Assembly (NCBI GenBank): GCA_037975125.1
Contig: CM075855.1
Location: forward strand, 86,204,706-86,268,705
DNA: 64,000 nt
Source: Latrodectus hesperus
Lineage: Eukaryota > Arthropoda > Arachnida > Araneae > Theridiidae
Reading direction: 5' to 3'
Numbering within the stretch: position 1 is the stretch's first letter; each line of letters opens with the position of its first letter. Shown piece by piece: positions 43,266 to 53,889 of this stretch. Under the pieces are notes generated by a model. It had not been told where the DNA came from. It did no database searches and saw only the letters and a program-made list of their open reading frames with translations. A program made the translations under genes and the position numbers.

Positions 43266-44633
43266 CCCTTTGCGGTTCAGCGTTCCAGGTGATGGAACAC
43301 CAAACTTTAAATTGTTGCCAAATCGCTGCATTTTACGATAAAAAGATGAAATTTGGCTTAAAATGTTCTTATAAACTCTCTTTGTCGATAATAGATGGCA
43401 GCACTACATAAGGTGATCAATAATTTTCAATTATAGCAGATTATTTAAATCCCTTTATTTTGAAGGAATATTCCCGAATTTTTTTTTCTTATACAAAAAT
43501 AATTGTTTGAAAAGAAATTTCTATATTATTTTGTTGCCTGTACCTTGAACTATTGATTCTATATTACTTTAAATTTTTAACGCATGAAGTATACGCAGAA
43601 TTATCTGATACAACAAGGTGTTCCATCCCCTGGAACACTGCGCAGCAACGGCACTTTTCTTTTGCGCGATTTAGAGCACGATTAGCCTTGAACTCAATGC
43701 TGAGGGGCACAGCTGTTTTTTTTTTTTTTTTACTGTTTTTTCTCTCTTTTGGGGTGGGATAAACTAATGTTGAGGAATGTACAACGAAGGATTACTTATA
43801 TGGATAATATTTCTACACCCTTATTGGCCTCTTGTATTGGGAAGCTTCAGTGCGGTATAGGATTAGATCAGTTAATTTGAATGCTCTCTAGTTAGAGAAG
43901 CATTATTTTTATGCTCTTGATTTTTCTTTTCGCTGCTATTCGTTTTATACTATTGTGTATATATATTTTTTGAATTTAAATATTTTTAGCTTACTTTTTG
44001 CAAATATAATTTTAATATCTAGTTAATTTTTTTTAATTTGTTAATTGCAAATAAATTTCACTTAAAGGTCTTAATGCTCATGAAGCAATAAAAATGCTTC
44101 AAAAATTGCCCACTGTTAGTGAATCAGAACATATGGATAGTGATAGTGATGCAGAGAAATATGTTCCTAAACCACTTGATCAGTCTCACTGTCGGATGTA
44201 GTGTCGGATGCCAGTGAAAATGATGCGATGATTTATCTCAACCAGGTTCCATCTATGCAGCCCCAAAACCTTACTTGGATAACTGAAAAAATTGTACAGA
44301 AATCGTTATTTTTTATCTTATTTATTTTTATGGTGTAGAGTAGCAGGCATTCTTGTGATGCACCCTGGACTACGCTAAATCTGCTATGCAGGTGTAATGC
44401 ATTGATTTTTCATTCATATGCAAAAACATTTACGTATATATGGACTTCACTGCAATGCTTGCGTTTTACGACTTTTGCGGCGCAACGTTCCAAGTGATGG
44501 AACACCCACAAAATCGAAATGGTACATGCAATTTTTACAAAATTTTCACTGTATACTCATATAGGCCTAAATAGACAATCTACAAATTTTTTTGTAAATA
44601 TTTCAATTTTAAAGGGTAGTGCGCCTGAATGGG
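43266..44633 (+). mobile_element. Internally deleted piggyBac-like element
   Basis: TTAA at 43262-43265 and 44634-44637 brackets ends starting CCCTTTGCGG (left) and ending CCTGAATGGG (right), the CCC...GGG/TTAA layout of piggyBac. Subterminal palindromes GTTCCAnnnnnTGGAAC-type occur at 43282-43298, 43620-43636 and 44487-44503. Near 44068-44270 a frame reads NAHEAIKMLQKLPTVSESEH then DSDSDAEKY, like the acidic N-terminal region of piggyBac transposases, before stops. The DDD catalytic domain is missing, so this is a non-autonomous deletion derivative. Confidence 0.7.
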
Positions 44634-44849
44634 TTAAAAGAATAAATAATTTTTCTATATTATTTGAAGAAATGTTAATGTTTTCTAATTACATAAGAAT
44701 TTTATGCCTAAAATGAAATTTTTAATTATTATAGTATTTCAACAAAAAATTTTATCAATGAATATTTTCCACTTTCACATTCCCTATCAAAATGTAAAGT
44801 TGAACGAAAATCTTCATGTTTCATTGATATAATTTTTGCTTAAGGCAAT

Positions 44850-45117
44850 GCGTTTAGGTATCTTAATATCCACCGTGTAAAGTGTCTTCCAGGAGAACTT
44901 TTCATAGATAGTGAGCCGTATTCATGTGTTGTAAAGGTGTGGAAACCCGGAAAACTCATTAGTCCCCACTCTTCCAGAAGTTTATGAAGAAGACAGAAGA
45001 ATTGTTTCCATCTATTTTTGTTCGGCAGCGTCTGTGATTGAACTCGATACCTTATGCTCTACCACTACGTCATATCCAAGAGAGATGCTCTACCACTAGG
45101 CCATCATGCTAAGATAT
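44850..45117 (-). mobile_element. tRNA-headed SINE, minus strand
   Basis: The minus-strand head GGCCTAGTGGTAGAGCATC (A box) is partly duplicated (TAGTGGTAGAGCA occurs twice). A B-box-like GAGTTCAATCAC follows, then a body shared with 4860-5040. Confidence 0.7.
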
Positions 45118-45713
45118 TAATTCCTTTTGAGGTAATTTAAGTAATAAAAGAATTTCACTTATATTGGTAATAATTAGGTAATCATTAGGTAATAGAAGAA
45201 ATTCATTGCTGCTCTTCTATTAGATTCCTTCATTTCAAATTGTAAAACAATCTATTGCCAGGTTCGTAGATTCAGAATAATAAAAAATTGTAACAGTGAT
45301 TCGACAAACACACTTTATTCGCTAAGACTTTAAAAATTATTTCAGAAACTTTAAAACGCTATTACACATAATCATAGATGTTGAAAAATGTTCTGAAATA
45401 ATCAACAATGTCAACTTTCAAGTTACTTTAGCAAACACAACTTTAGAAGAAAGCACTATTTAAGAAGCAGTTTTTATAGAAGTTCAGTGCCCAAACTCAA
45501 TCTAATTCAACACATTCTTCATCTAGGAAGAAAGAGTACAATTTGGTCTTAAGAAGCTTTTGATGTTCGAAACTCGCACATTCAAAACATACTCTTTCGG
45601 CTAATCGCACAAATCTCCTTCGACTGGGCACAAGCATTTAGGGGTCCGGTGGACAACCCAGGCACTTTGGAACGATCATCCATGTTAATTTTTATAACCA
45701 GCATACCTAAAAA

Positions 45714-46044
45714 TCAACCACCGATCGTCATTGAAGGAAAAATTAAAAGTAGCTCGTGACCCAAAAAATGTACCTCCCTTCCCGGCCGTAAGCAGTGAAA
45801 GAATGTCTCGCTAACACGCTCAATAACAAGACCACTTGTGCCAAAATATTCTTGATTCGTTTGAGTCAGGGCACATCCAGCTTCTAAATATTTCGTGTTC
45901 CACAGCAAGACACTGTTTCTCAATGGAAAATCTATCTTATATACTCGTCTGTTAATTTTTCTTTCTGTTACAGATTTCAATTCGATGATTATCAAAATGT
46001 TTGTGATTTCCTTTGCTATGTTTTCACTCTCCTCAATTTCACCT
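45714..46044 (-). CDS. Unassigned exon-like open frame
   Basis: On the minus strand an acceptor-like TTTTATTCTAG ends at about 46045 and is followed by 110 open codons to TGA at 45714-45716. The peptide includes KIDFPLRNSVLLWNTKYLE, NQEYFGTSGLVIERVSE and CLRPGREVHFLGHELLLIF. Codon use is more balanced than the surroundings. Just downstream a second frame (MDDRSKVPGLSTGPLN, ending near 45590) has the same character. I have a vague memory of similar phrases in multicopy spider sequences, so a retroelement origin is at least as likely as a host exon. The opposite strand of the 45600-45757 block also reads as a clean frame. Confidence 0.3.
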
Positions 46045-46330
46045 AGAATAAAACATCAAATAAAATGAAATGACAAATGAATATCACATAGAATAAAACG
46101 TCACTTCAGAATTAAACATAACATTGCATTTTTACTTAAACCTAAAGAAAAGAGCAATGACACATATGCGATAGTCACAAAAGGAAAGAAAAACAAAATT
46201 AATAACATGGGCCAACGATATTTTGAAAAGAAAAGGATATTTCAATGAGAAAAGAATATATCCATAGCAATCTTCACTTTAAATAAAAATGCATATCTAT
46301 TTTATTCTATTCATAAATTCTTCACTCGTC

Positions 46331-46963
46331 GACTTTTCACAAAATGTAATCCCCGTAAGAGTTGCTAATCTAAGCAATAAGGTAAAACTAATAAAAGAAG
46401 GAGAAGTGCTGGCGACTTGCACTCCAGTGACCTGTATTAACCGAAATTGTCAAGCCACTCTATCTGAGCCTCCTGACACTCTAATTAATGAACTCCTTCA
46501 GAGTGCAGAGTTACATGATAAACAGAGGAATGCTGCAAGAAATCTATTATTAGAATTCGGAGATCTCTTTTCCAAGAAATCAGATGATGTTGGGCGAAAC
46601 AAATTGACGCAGCACCGAATCAATACAGGAAATCATCCACCCATTAGACAACATTCGAGAAGATTGTCATTCGCTAAGCAGGAAGAGATGGACAATCTTC
46701 TGATGGAAATGCAGCAGAATGACATTATTGAGCCATCAGAGAGTCCTTGGGCTTCGCCTATTGTTTTAGTTCGGAAGAATGTTTGGTTGTGGAACCCGAT
46801 TCGACGTAAAGGACTTTCTCCAAAGTTGCAAGCCAACTGGGAAGGTCCCTACACAATTCTAAAAAGACTGAACAACGTCGTGGTTCGTATAAGGAAATCA
46901 TCTTCTTCAAAACCAAAGGTTGTACATTATGATAGATTAGCTCCTTATCGTAATGTAAAGTAA
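46331..46963 (+). pseudogene. Ty3/gypsy pol remnant: linker/RT start fused to integrase C-terminus
   Basis: The frame (ATG 46289) becomes gypsy-like from about residue 15 (FSQNVIPVRVANLS, KEGEVLATCTPV). It runs through the linker between protease and reverse transcriptase (NAARNLLLEFGDLFS, HRINTGNHPPIRQ) to the start of RT (MQQNDIIEPSESPWASPIV). At residue ~163 it jumps to the end of integrase: KLQANWEGPYTILKRLNNVV, the GPY/F module, closing HYDRLAPYRN with TAA at 46961. Almost all of RT, RNase H and the integrase core are missing, yet the fusion is in frame over 224 codons. The 5' LTR, gag and protease are not present upstream. A polypurine tract and 3' LTR follow in order. Confidence 0.85.
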
Positions 46964-47153
46964 AAATTAGTAGACCATGGTCTCTTTGTAAATAGTATAG
47001 ATAATTTTAATATTTTCTATTTTTTTTTTTTGTATTTGTATTTTTAGTTGTTTGTGTATGTAATGTGTTCAGTATCCTCTTAAAATGTAAATTCTTTTAT
47101 ATTAAATTTGGCCTCCCATCAGGGGATTGTACTGCTCGGGACCTGCAGTCCTT

Positions 47154-47163
47154 GAGGGGGGGC
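47154..47163 (+). other. Polypurine tract of the Ty3/gypsy remnant
   Basis: GAGGGGGGGC lies just before the TGTTAC that opens the LTR, in the position of the plus-strand primer site. Confidence 0.75.
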
Positions 47164-47165
47164 AA

Positions 47166-47735
47166 TGTTACAAAAATATAAATGATGATTGTATTTGTCT
47201 TAATATCTCAGACAGATCGGAAATTCTCGCATTTTGGGCAAAAATTGCGGTATTTAGACGTGTTGTAGTTTAAAAGCGGATTTCCTAATGATTTGGCGAC
47301 TTGGCGACAGTTGGCGAGATTCTTGGCGACTTGGCGAGAAATAGATACTTTTGGAAACATCCATCACCTAAGCTCTAGGACCAATATTTTTTGAGATAGC
47401 CTAGAAGCTTCCAGAGCCTTGGCGAAATTGGTAGATTTCTCCGCCAAGTCAGGTATAAATACCGCAGCCCGACATGGAAGAGTCAGTTTTTGTGAAGACA
47501 GTCAGTGAGTGAAGACGATTAGTTGTGACTGCTAGTTGTTCTTTGTCTGAGGTATTTGAGACCTGTGATTGGAATCTGTTTCTTATTATATCTGACGAAT
47601 TGTAGCTGTATAGTTGTGATTGTTACAGCGGGAATTTCTTATATCTAGTGCAGTGGTTTTACGAATAAAAGTCTTGTGTTCATTAAGTGGATGCTTTATT
47701 CAACTCTCAATCGACACGAACCCGTGAAGCTTCGT

Positions 47736-47738
<3 letters not shown>
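47166..47738 (+). mobile_element. 3' LTR of the Ty3/gypsy remnant
   Basis: Begins TGTTAC after the polypurine tract and ends ...CGTACA, so TG...CA termini. U3 contains clustered TTGGCGA repeats (47294-47340) and a TATA box TATAAATA (47454-47461). A polyA signal AATAAA is at 47664-47669. At about 573 bp it is a normal length. The right border is inferred from the TG/CA rule, because the 5' LTR needed for alignment is absent and the flank is (TA)n. Confidence 0.75.
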
Positions 47739-47802
<64 letters not shown>

Positions 47803-47803
47803 C
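47739..47803. repeat. (TA)n then (GTTA)n microsatellite
   Basis: About 24 TA units followed by four GTTA units, sandwiched between the LTR end and the next Tc1 element. Confidence 0.9.
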
Positions 47804-47811
47804 GGAATATA

Positions 47812-49275
47812 CACTCTCTCTCACTTCCAAAAGTTAAGCACGAAGATATGAAATAAAATCGATAACTATATACAGAAATGAAAACAATATTAAAGTTTTG
47901 TAAGTTATCAGATAATGAGATACTGGTGATTTAAACAGTATTATGTATAAAGTGAAAATAAACAACATAAAATGAAAAAAGAACATTAATAGGATATGTG
48001 ATCCCCCTCATCTGTATACAAGGTTTACACCTTGTGACCATGCTTTCAATTAAGTGGTCAACTACCGCAGAATTAAGCAATAACCATTCTTCTTGTAGAG
48101 CAGTTTCCAGCTCAATAAGAGTGGCTGGAGGTGGTAAACGTGAAGATACAACATACAGAGAACATCCCAAAGATTTTCAATGGGATTAAGGTCGGGAGAA
48201 TATGCTGGCCACGCCACACGCGCAATCCCTTCACTTTACAGGTAGTCATTGTCAATATCAGCTCTATGTGGATGTGCCTTATCATCAATTAAAACAAAAG
48301 TAGGGCCAACTGCTGCAGCGTACTATCTCATAATGAGTTCTTGGACTTCATCTCAATACCGGACAGCCGTCACAGAACCTCGTTTAAAGATGTGCAGATC
48401 AGTATGGTATCCTAATGAAATCCCTGCCCCCACCATAATGCTGACGCCTTGGAATGCATGATGTTTTGGGGCTGATTGCGTGTTCCTTGTTCACGCCATT
48501 TCCTTATACGCTCGTCATCTGGCTCCAGAGCAAATCTTGACTCATCAGTAAACATGACATAGTACCAGTCAGACACAGTCCAATTGACATGTTCCCGACA
48601 CCACTTTAATCTTTCCCCTCTTGATTGGATGGATAGACAAACACAAACTCGAGGTACCCGGGCGTACAGACCATTCATGTGTAATCTTCGGCGCACGGTA
48701 GCTGCAGATATCACCTTATCAATGGACGCCGTAACCATAGATGTCACATGTGTGGAGGTCGCTTTGCGATTCCGCTTTGCTAAAATCGCAATATATCGAT
48801 CTTCCGGGGGGGTTGTAACCCTTGGGCGACCGGCCACGGGCCTTCGGACAAATGTCTGTGTGGTTTGGAATCGTTTACATAAATGTGAAATTACAGAATG
48901 TTAAACACCGAAGAAAAGAGCAACATCTGAGATCGACTGTCCTGCTTCAATTCTCCCCACAGCACGCCAGCGTCCAGAATCTTCCATTCGTCTTCTGGAA
49001 GTCATAGAAACACGTATGTCTATAAAACAAATTGTACGAAAGTTTTAAACACCTTCTATCAGCACTTACAATCAACTTCTGTAACCCTTCATAAAGCTGG
49101 TATCTTACAAGACTGCCTTTTTTGCATATTTCTTGACATGAAAGCGCAATTGGCCGTTACCTAACATATTTGCATACTTCCACCTACCTCTGCAGCGATT
49201 TGCATCCTCTTCAATTCTGATTGGCTTCCGGAAATTAGCATTTTCCTCTTCGTGCTTAACTTTTGGAAGTGAGTG
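47812..49275 (-). mobile_element. Tc1-like element (copy 5) with terminal repeats and TA duplication
   Basis: The left end is CACTCTCTCTCACTTCC and then AAAAGTTAAGCACGAAGA; the right end is its reverse complement except for six fewer bases of CT repeat. TA occurs at 47810-47811 and 49276-49277. Length is 1464 bp. The terminal sequence is unrelated to that of copies 3 and 4, so this is a separate Tc1 family. Confidence 0.9.
47998..49005 (-). pseudogene. Tc1-like transposase of copy 5, inactivated
   Basis: The start ATG is at 49005 (MTSRRRMEDSGRWRAVGRIE), with a stop in the helix-turn-helix (VALFFGV then TAA). The open frame 48837-48412 holds GRPRVTTPPEDRYIAILAKR and VMFTDESRFALEPD, with the first catalytic Asp. 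A frameshift at the IMHSKAS region moves to a frame with ISLGYHTDLHIF and VGPTFVLIDDKAHPHRAD, with the second Asp. YSPDLNPIENLWD, with the catalytic Glu, follows. A last frameshift leads to ESMVTRCKPCIQMRGITYP. The residues of DD34E are all visible, but stops and shifts prevent translation. The frame continues past the usual C-terminus to 47931, implying loss of the original stop. Confidence 0.88.
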
Positions 49276-49289
49276 TATTTAACAATACA

Positions 49290-52200
49290 AGAAAACTCAG
49301 AAAATTCAAAAATAGGAAGAGCTAAGTATTAAACTCCAATTTTCTAGAGTTAAAAGAAAAAAAGACATTTAATTATTATATAGTATTTTGTTTCCTGAAT
49401 TTTAAAACTTATTTATTATAGTAAAAATGATCGTTGTCTAAAAGTTAAAGCCTTTAATCGATTATGTCCTATTTTCCATTATCTTCTCTATTTATTATTT
49501 ATTTAACAGGTTATAATAATATGTTATAAATAGCTTTGTGAAGGACAGTTCTTACTGTATAACAAAATGGTATTTATTTTTCACTCCTTAAAATAACAAG
49601 TACTCTTCATGAATAAATGTATTTCCAAAATAGCATTTTGTGAAATACTTTCTTTTAGGTTATTATCTTTTACTGGAATTCTGAGATATTTTCTTATTCC
49701 ACAGAAGAATTCTAAATATTTTATACAGAAAATTTCGTAAAATCTCAACTTGAAAAATGCATTAATATATAGCAATCACAAAGATAATAAATTCTCATTG
49801 GATTATCCCCATAGATGAATATTCTCATTGGATTTATCTGAGACCTGTTTGTTTTTATTTAATGATTCAATACTCTAGCATATGAAAATGTCTTACACTG
49901 TCATTCAATGAATCATATTATTTTACATTATCAATAAATAAAGATATAAAAATTATTATTTATATAAAATAAGACTAGTGTCTATCCTCTTTATCAAAAA
50001 ATTTAAGTTGTTCTCAGCCTTGAGGAATAATGGTATTCTCTTGCCCGCATTAGCATTCAGTACATGGCATCTCCTAAATATAAAATGCCTTCAAAAAATC
50101 ATCAGCTCTGATAAGTCAAATGAGATAAACCGCATGGCAGAATAGCGTAAAAACCACTGAGACTGGGTCAACAAACTGAAGAAGTGCCGCTTGCTTGCAT
50201 AAGCTTTATCAAATTAATCGAAAAAATTGTCTGAAGATGATCTCAGTTTGAACAACTAACACGGAAGCAATTTTCTCAAATGAAAAATGTAAGCTTGATT
50301 TCTCCTTTACAACATTTTCTGGCAATTAAGAGATAGAGTTGTATAAGATTCTTACTTACATATATGATTCGCTAAAAGACAAACATCTCTTACTTTTGAA
50401 GAACTTTCGTTACTATTCATTCACAAAAATTTAGTTTTATTTACACATTTTCTTTCTTCTTTAGATTTATTGCTGTGTGAATGCAAATATTGGATTCAAT
50501 AATATTCTTACTAAAACGCATTGTTTAATAAATTACCTCAATTTGTTCGACTCATTCATTTTAATTTGTAAAGTTTGAGAAGGTTAAAATTCTTGACATT
50601 TTTAAAGCATATTAAATGGTGGGTGTAAATAAAATATATTATCGTTAACAAAAAAAATAATATGATAATAAATAATAAATGAAAAGGTACCCCGATACAG
50701 AAATATATTTTATTTATATTCCAATATTTTGCCTATTATTTTAAATATCTAATCAAAAGCACAGTTTTGAAAAATCTGGAGATACGGAAAAAAATTGAAT
50801 TTGGTAATTTGTATGATTTATTTATTTGATTATCTGAGACATGCTTTATATAGTTGAAAGCGCGCGCCGTTGAGTCGTTATGTAATCAAAGCAAATTTTG
50901 TTTATAAATCAACTTTTTAGTGGCGCCATCTAGTGACAAAAATATTTTTAAATTACACAAGAGAATTTTATTTATTTATTTATTATTATTTTTTTTTTAA
51001 GTTTCATACAAACATATACCACGCATTATCATCCACCATTTATGCGTGAAAAAACCTGAGGTCAAAATCTTCATTTAAATTAATTACATTGTAGTATAAG
51101 CAATTTTACCGGAATTTCCTATCAGTTTTTATTATGTTTTAAATTAATTACAAATTCTTTCATCCAAACTTTCAATATACATTTAGTTTTTATTATTTTA
51201 AGTTAGGCAGTGACCGACATCCTGATAATAAGCTTCGCAGAATTACATGTGCCGCCATTCCCCACTCAATTCAAAAAGCAAAATAAGAATATTATTTACA
51301 AAAATTTGACAAAGATAAACTTAATAAATATGTATTCATATTATTTAAATATTTAAAGCTTTAAACACAGGTACATTTCAGGCATTTCTGCAAATGAAAA
51401 AGAGATTTTTTTTTTTTTTTACCATTTGGCTTAAATATTTTAATATTTATTTTATTGAAATTCATTAAAAGGAGGAGAAACAAATATAAACAATCCTTTG
51501 CTCCTTTTTCTTAAAGAAATATGTACTTCATACTAATAAATTTCTTCTAATATTTAAAATAAATTATGAAAGCTTCATAAATTATTCTTTTATTGTATTT
51601 AATGTTTATTTATAATGTCAAAAAGTTCAAAAAAGATTATTTGAACATTTTATATACATTTTTTGTGCTAATATTTACATTATAGTCTGATATAATTTCT
51701 TAAAATTGTGAAATAAACTATTTTTAATGTTATGAATACAGAAATTCATTTTTATTTGCCCTTCATTCGATATGATAATTAATAGTTCCCTTTTTCAATC
51801 TTAGATGGCAGCATAAATCAAAACTTGAGCTAAGTAGTATGGACCACTATATAAATCTTTCATAATTATATTTTTGCTTCCTAAATTTTTCTAATAATAT
51901 GCAAAAATTGTAAAGATTTTAAAATATCAATCAACCATATATATTTGACTTCTTTTATATAGTTTTATTTCAATATTTTTTTTTATGTTAAGGATTAACT
52001 AATCAAAGTAAATGAAAATAATTTTAACAAAAATTATCAAATAGTGTAAGATATCTTTTATAGTGTATAATAATACTATGTATTCATTTTAATTTTTGGT
52101 CATAACATTGAAATATACTTTTCGTATTACATTTACAATCATATATATTGAAAAATATGTAATTTTAAGGTTGCATTTCTATTTTACTCATTTAATTGCA

Positions 52201-53030
52201 AAAATTATTAACCTCATTTAACTTATTCTTATATTAAAATGTTTAATTGGAGGTATTCATATCAGACTTGAAACTCTACTGGACAAAATTTATTTGTTTT
52301 CTTCTATAACTTATTAAAATTAATTTTTAACCCTTTGTGTTTTGTTCCCTCTTGTTTGGAATTTCGTGTTTATTAATTTAGAAATTAATAAAAAAAAATC
52401 AGTCATTTATATTTAAACTAATGTGATTTGTTGAAATATGTGAGGGAAAAATTTTGTTGTAAAATTACATTTGATATATTAACTGGGAAAGCTGATTTAT
52501 TTATATGCGTGGGAATTGTGTAAAAATGGCACTCGACGAGATGATTAAAATAAGAAGAAATTTAGGAACTATAATCCAAACTATTACCGAAACAGGCCAA
52601 ACAAAATTTAGGAATTATTTCTGAGAAGAGGGTGAAAGATTTTCATATCATTAAAAGGCTTATCAAGGTATTGAGTTTATTAAATGTTGTACGAAGAGTT
52701 GTTATTAATATAATTTGTCAACGGATGAATAAAAACAAGACATCTTCATGAATATTTAAACTACAAAATTTAATTAAAACACTGATTATATATAATATCA
52801 ATACAACGAGAAGCTTAAATGAAATAAGCATTGAATCAAGTACTGGCAACTTCAAGGAGATGATTCATATATACTCTTCGTGGCACTACAATAACGCCAT
52901 CTACACATTCTCACTGCATTATTTAAGTTCATGTTGCCAACTCATAAAGATAATGCGTTTTAATAATAGTGTATTAAGAACTTTCACAATAAAAACTATG
53001 TAATTCATTTATCTTCATGTATAAGCTATT
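49290..53030. other. AT-rich non-coding stretch
   Basis: No gene. Blocks with mixed composition at 49980-50240 and 50850-51260 look like old repeats (GTGGCGCCATCTAGTG at 50921) but were not classified. At 52327 a TTAACCCTTTGTG followed by TTCCCTCTTGTTTGGAA resembles a piggyBac-type left end without a partner. Confidence 0.4.
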
Positions 53031-53033
53031 ATA

Positions 53034-53584
53034 TTAGGTTGGAGAAAAAAGTAATCCATTATTTTTAGACAAACATCAAGACTTTATGTAACTTGTTTCG
53101 TGCAAAAGTTTTGAAACTTTTTATGGTCAATCTTTTGCTCATGGGCAATGATGCAGCTGTTAATATGCTAGTCATCTTCTATCACTTATGTGTTTTATAG
53201 ACATTTTCAACGACGTTGCACCTGTGAGATATACATTGATATCAAAAATATTTGAATGGAATCGACGAAACCAAAATTGCATTCAAGTAGATAGTACAGT
53301 GTCAGCACGAAAAACACCATTCACAATTTCTGTTGCCAGGTTTGTATTTTCGTCTTAATAAAAAAAATTATAAAGTACATCGATGTTTCTCTTTGTTGAC
53401 TTCCATCTTAAATATCATGTAACTTACAAGTGAATAGACCAAACAAAAACCAGCAAAAGAATTTGCGCGAAATATCATTTTCCAACCATCATAAATCTGA
53501 AATTATTTGATCAATACTTTAGGAGATATCAATCACTTCCGTCATACCCCAAAAAATAATGGAAATCTTTTTACCCCTGCCTAA
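53034..53584 (-). mobile_element. mariner deletion derivative (MITE), 551 bp
   Basis: The ends read TTAGGTTGGAGAAAAAAGTA on the left and ...TTTTTACCCCTGCCTAA on the right. They are inverted with a few mismatches and flanked by TA (53032-53033, 53585-53586). TTAGGTTGG is the characteristic mariner terminus. Confidence 0.85.
53220..53406 (-). pseudogene. mariner transposase N-terminal remnant
   Basis: The minus-strand ATG at 53406 opens MEVNKEKHRCTL, matching the start of mellifera/irritans-type mariner transposases. After a stop, IQFWFRRF-like residues of the helix-turn-helix can be made out across frameshifts (codons for FGFVDSIQIF overlap them). The catalytic domain is absent. It fits an element reduced to the gene's start plus its 3' end. 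Confidence 0.65.
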
Positions 53585-53589
53585 TATGC

Positions 53590-53889
53590 ATTACGATCTA
53601 TATATGCATGTTCGCTAAATCTGTGGAATCGAAAGTCCTGTGGTCGGTCGTTGAGCAATGACCATGGGTGTAATGGTCTGGAGAAAATTTCCGCCCCTTC
53701 AAATCAATGTCAAAATTGAGGGAGTGGGTCCTCTAATGGTGCTATCTTTCGGAGGAGTTTAAAGCAAAGTCATTTTTTCACCTTCGTGGTGCTCTAGTTA
53801 AACAAAACGCGCACCCTACCGACATAAATTTCGTATAGCCAATGGCAAATCGAGCTTGGTTTGTCCAAGTGTCATAATAACAACAACAC
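53590..53889 (+). mobile_element. SINE family A, headless copy beside the mariner
   Basis: Starts within the body (CTGTGGAATCGAAAGTCCTG, GGTCGGTCGTTGAGCAATG), continues to GGCAAATCGAGCTTGG and ends AATAACAACAACAC. It lacks the tRNA head and begins within a few bases of the mariner right end. Confidence 0.8.
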
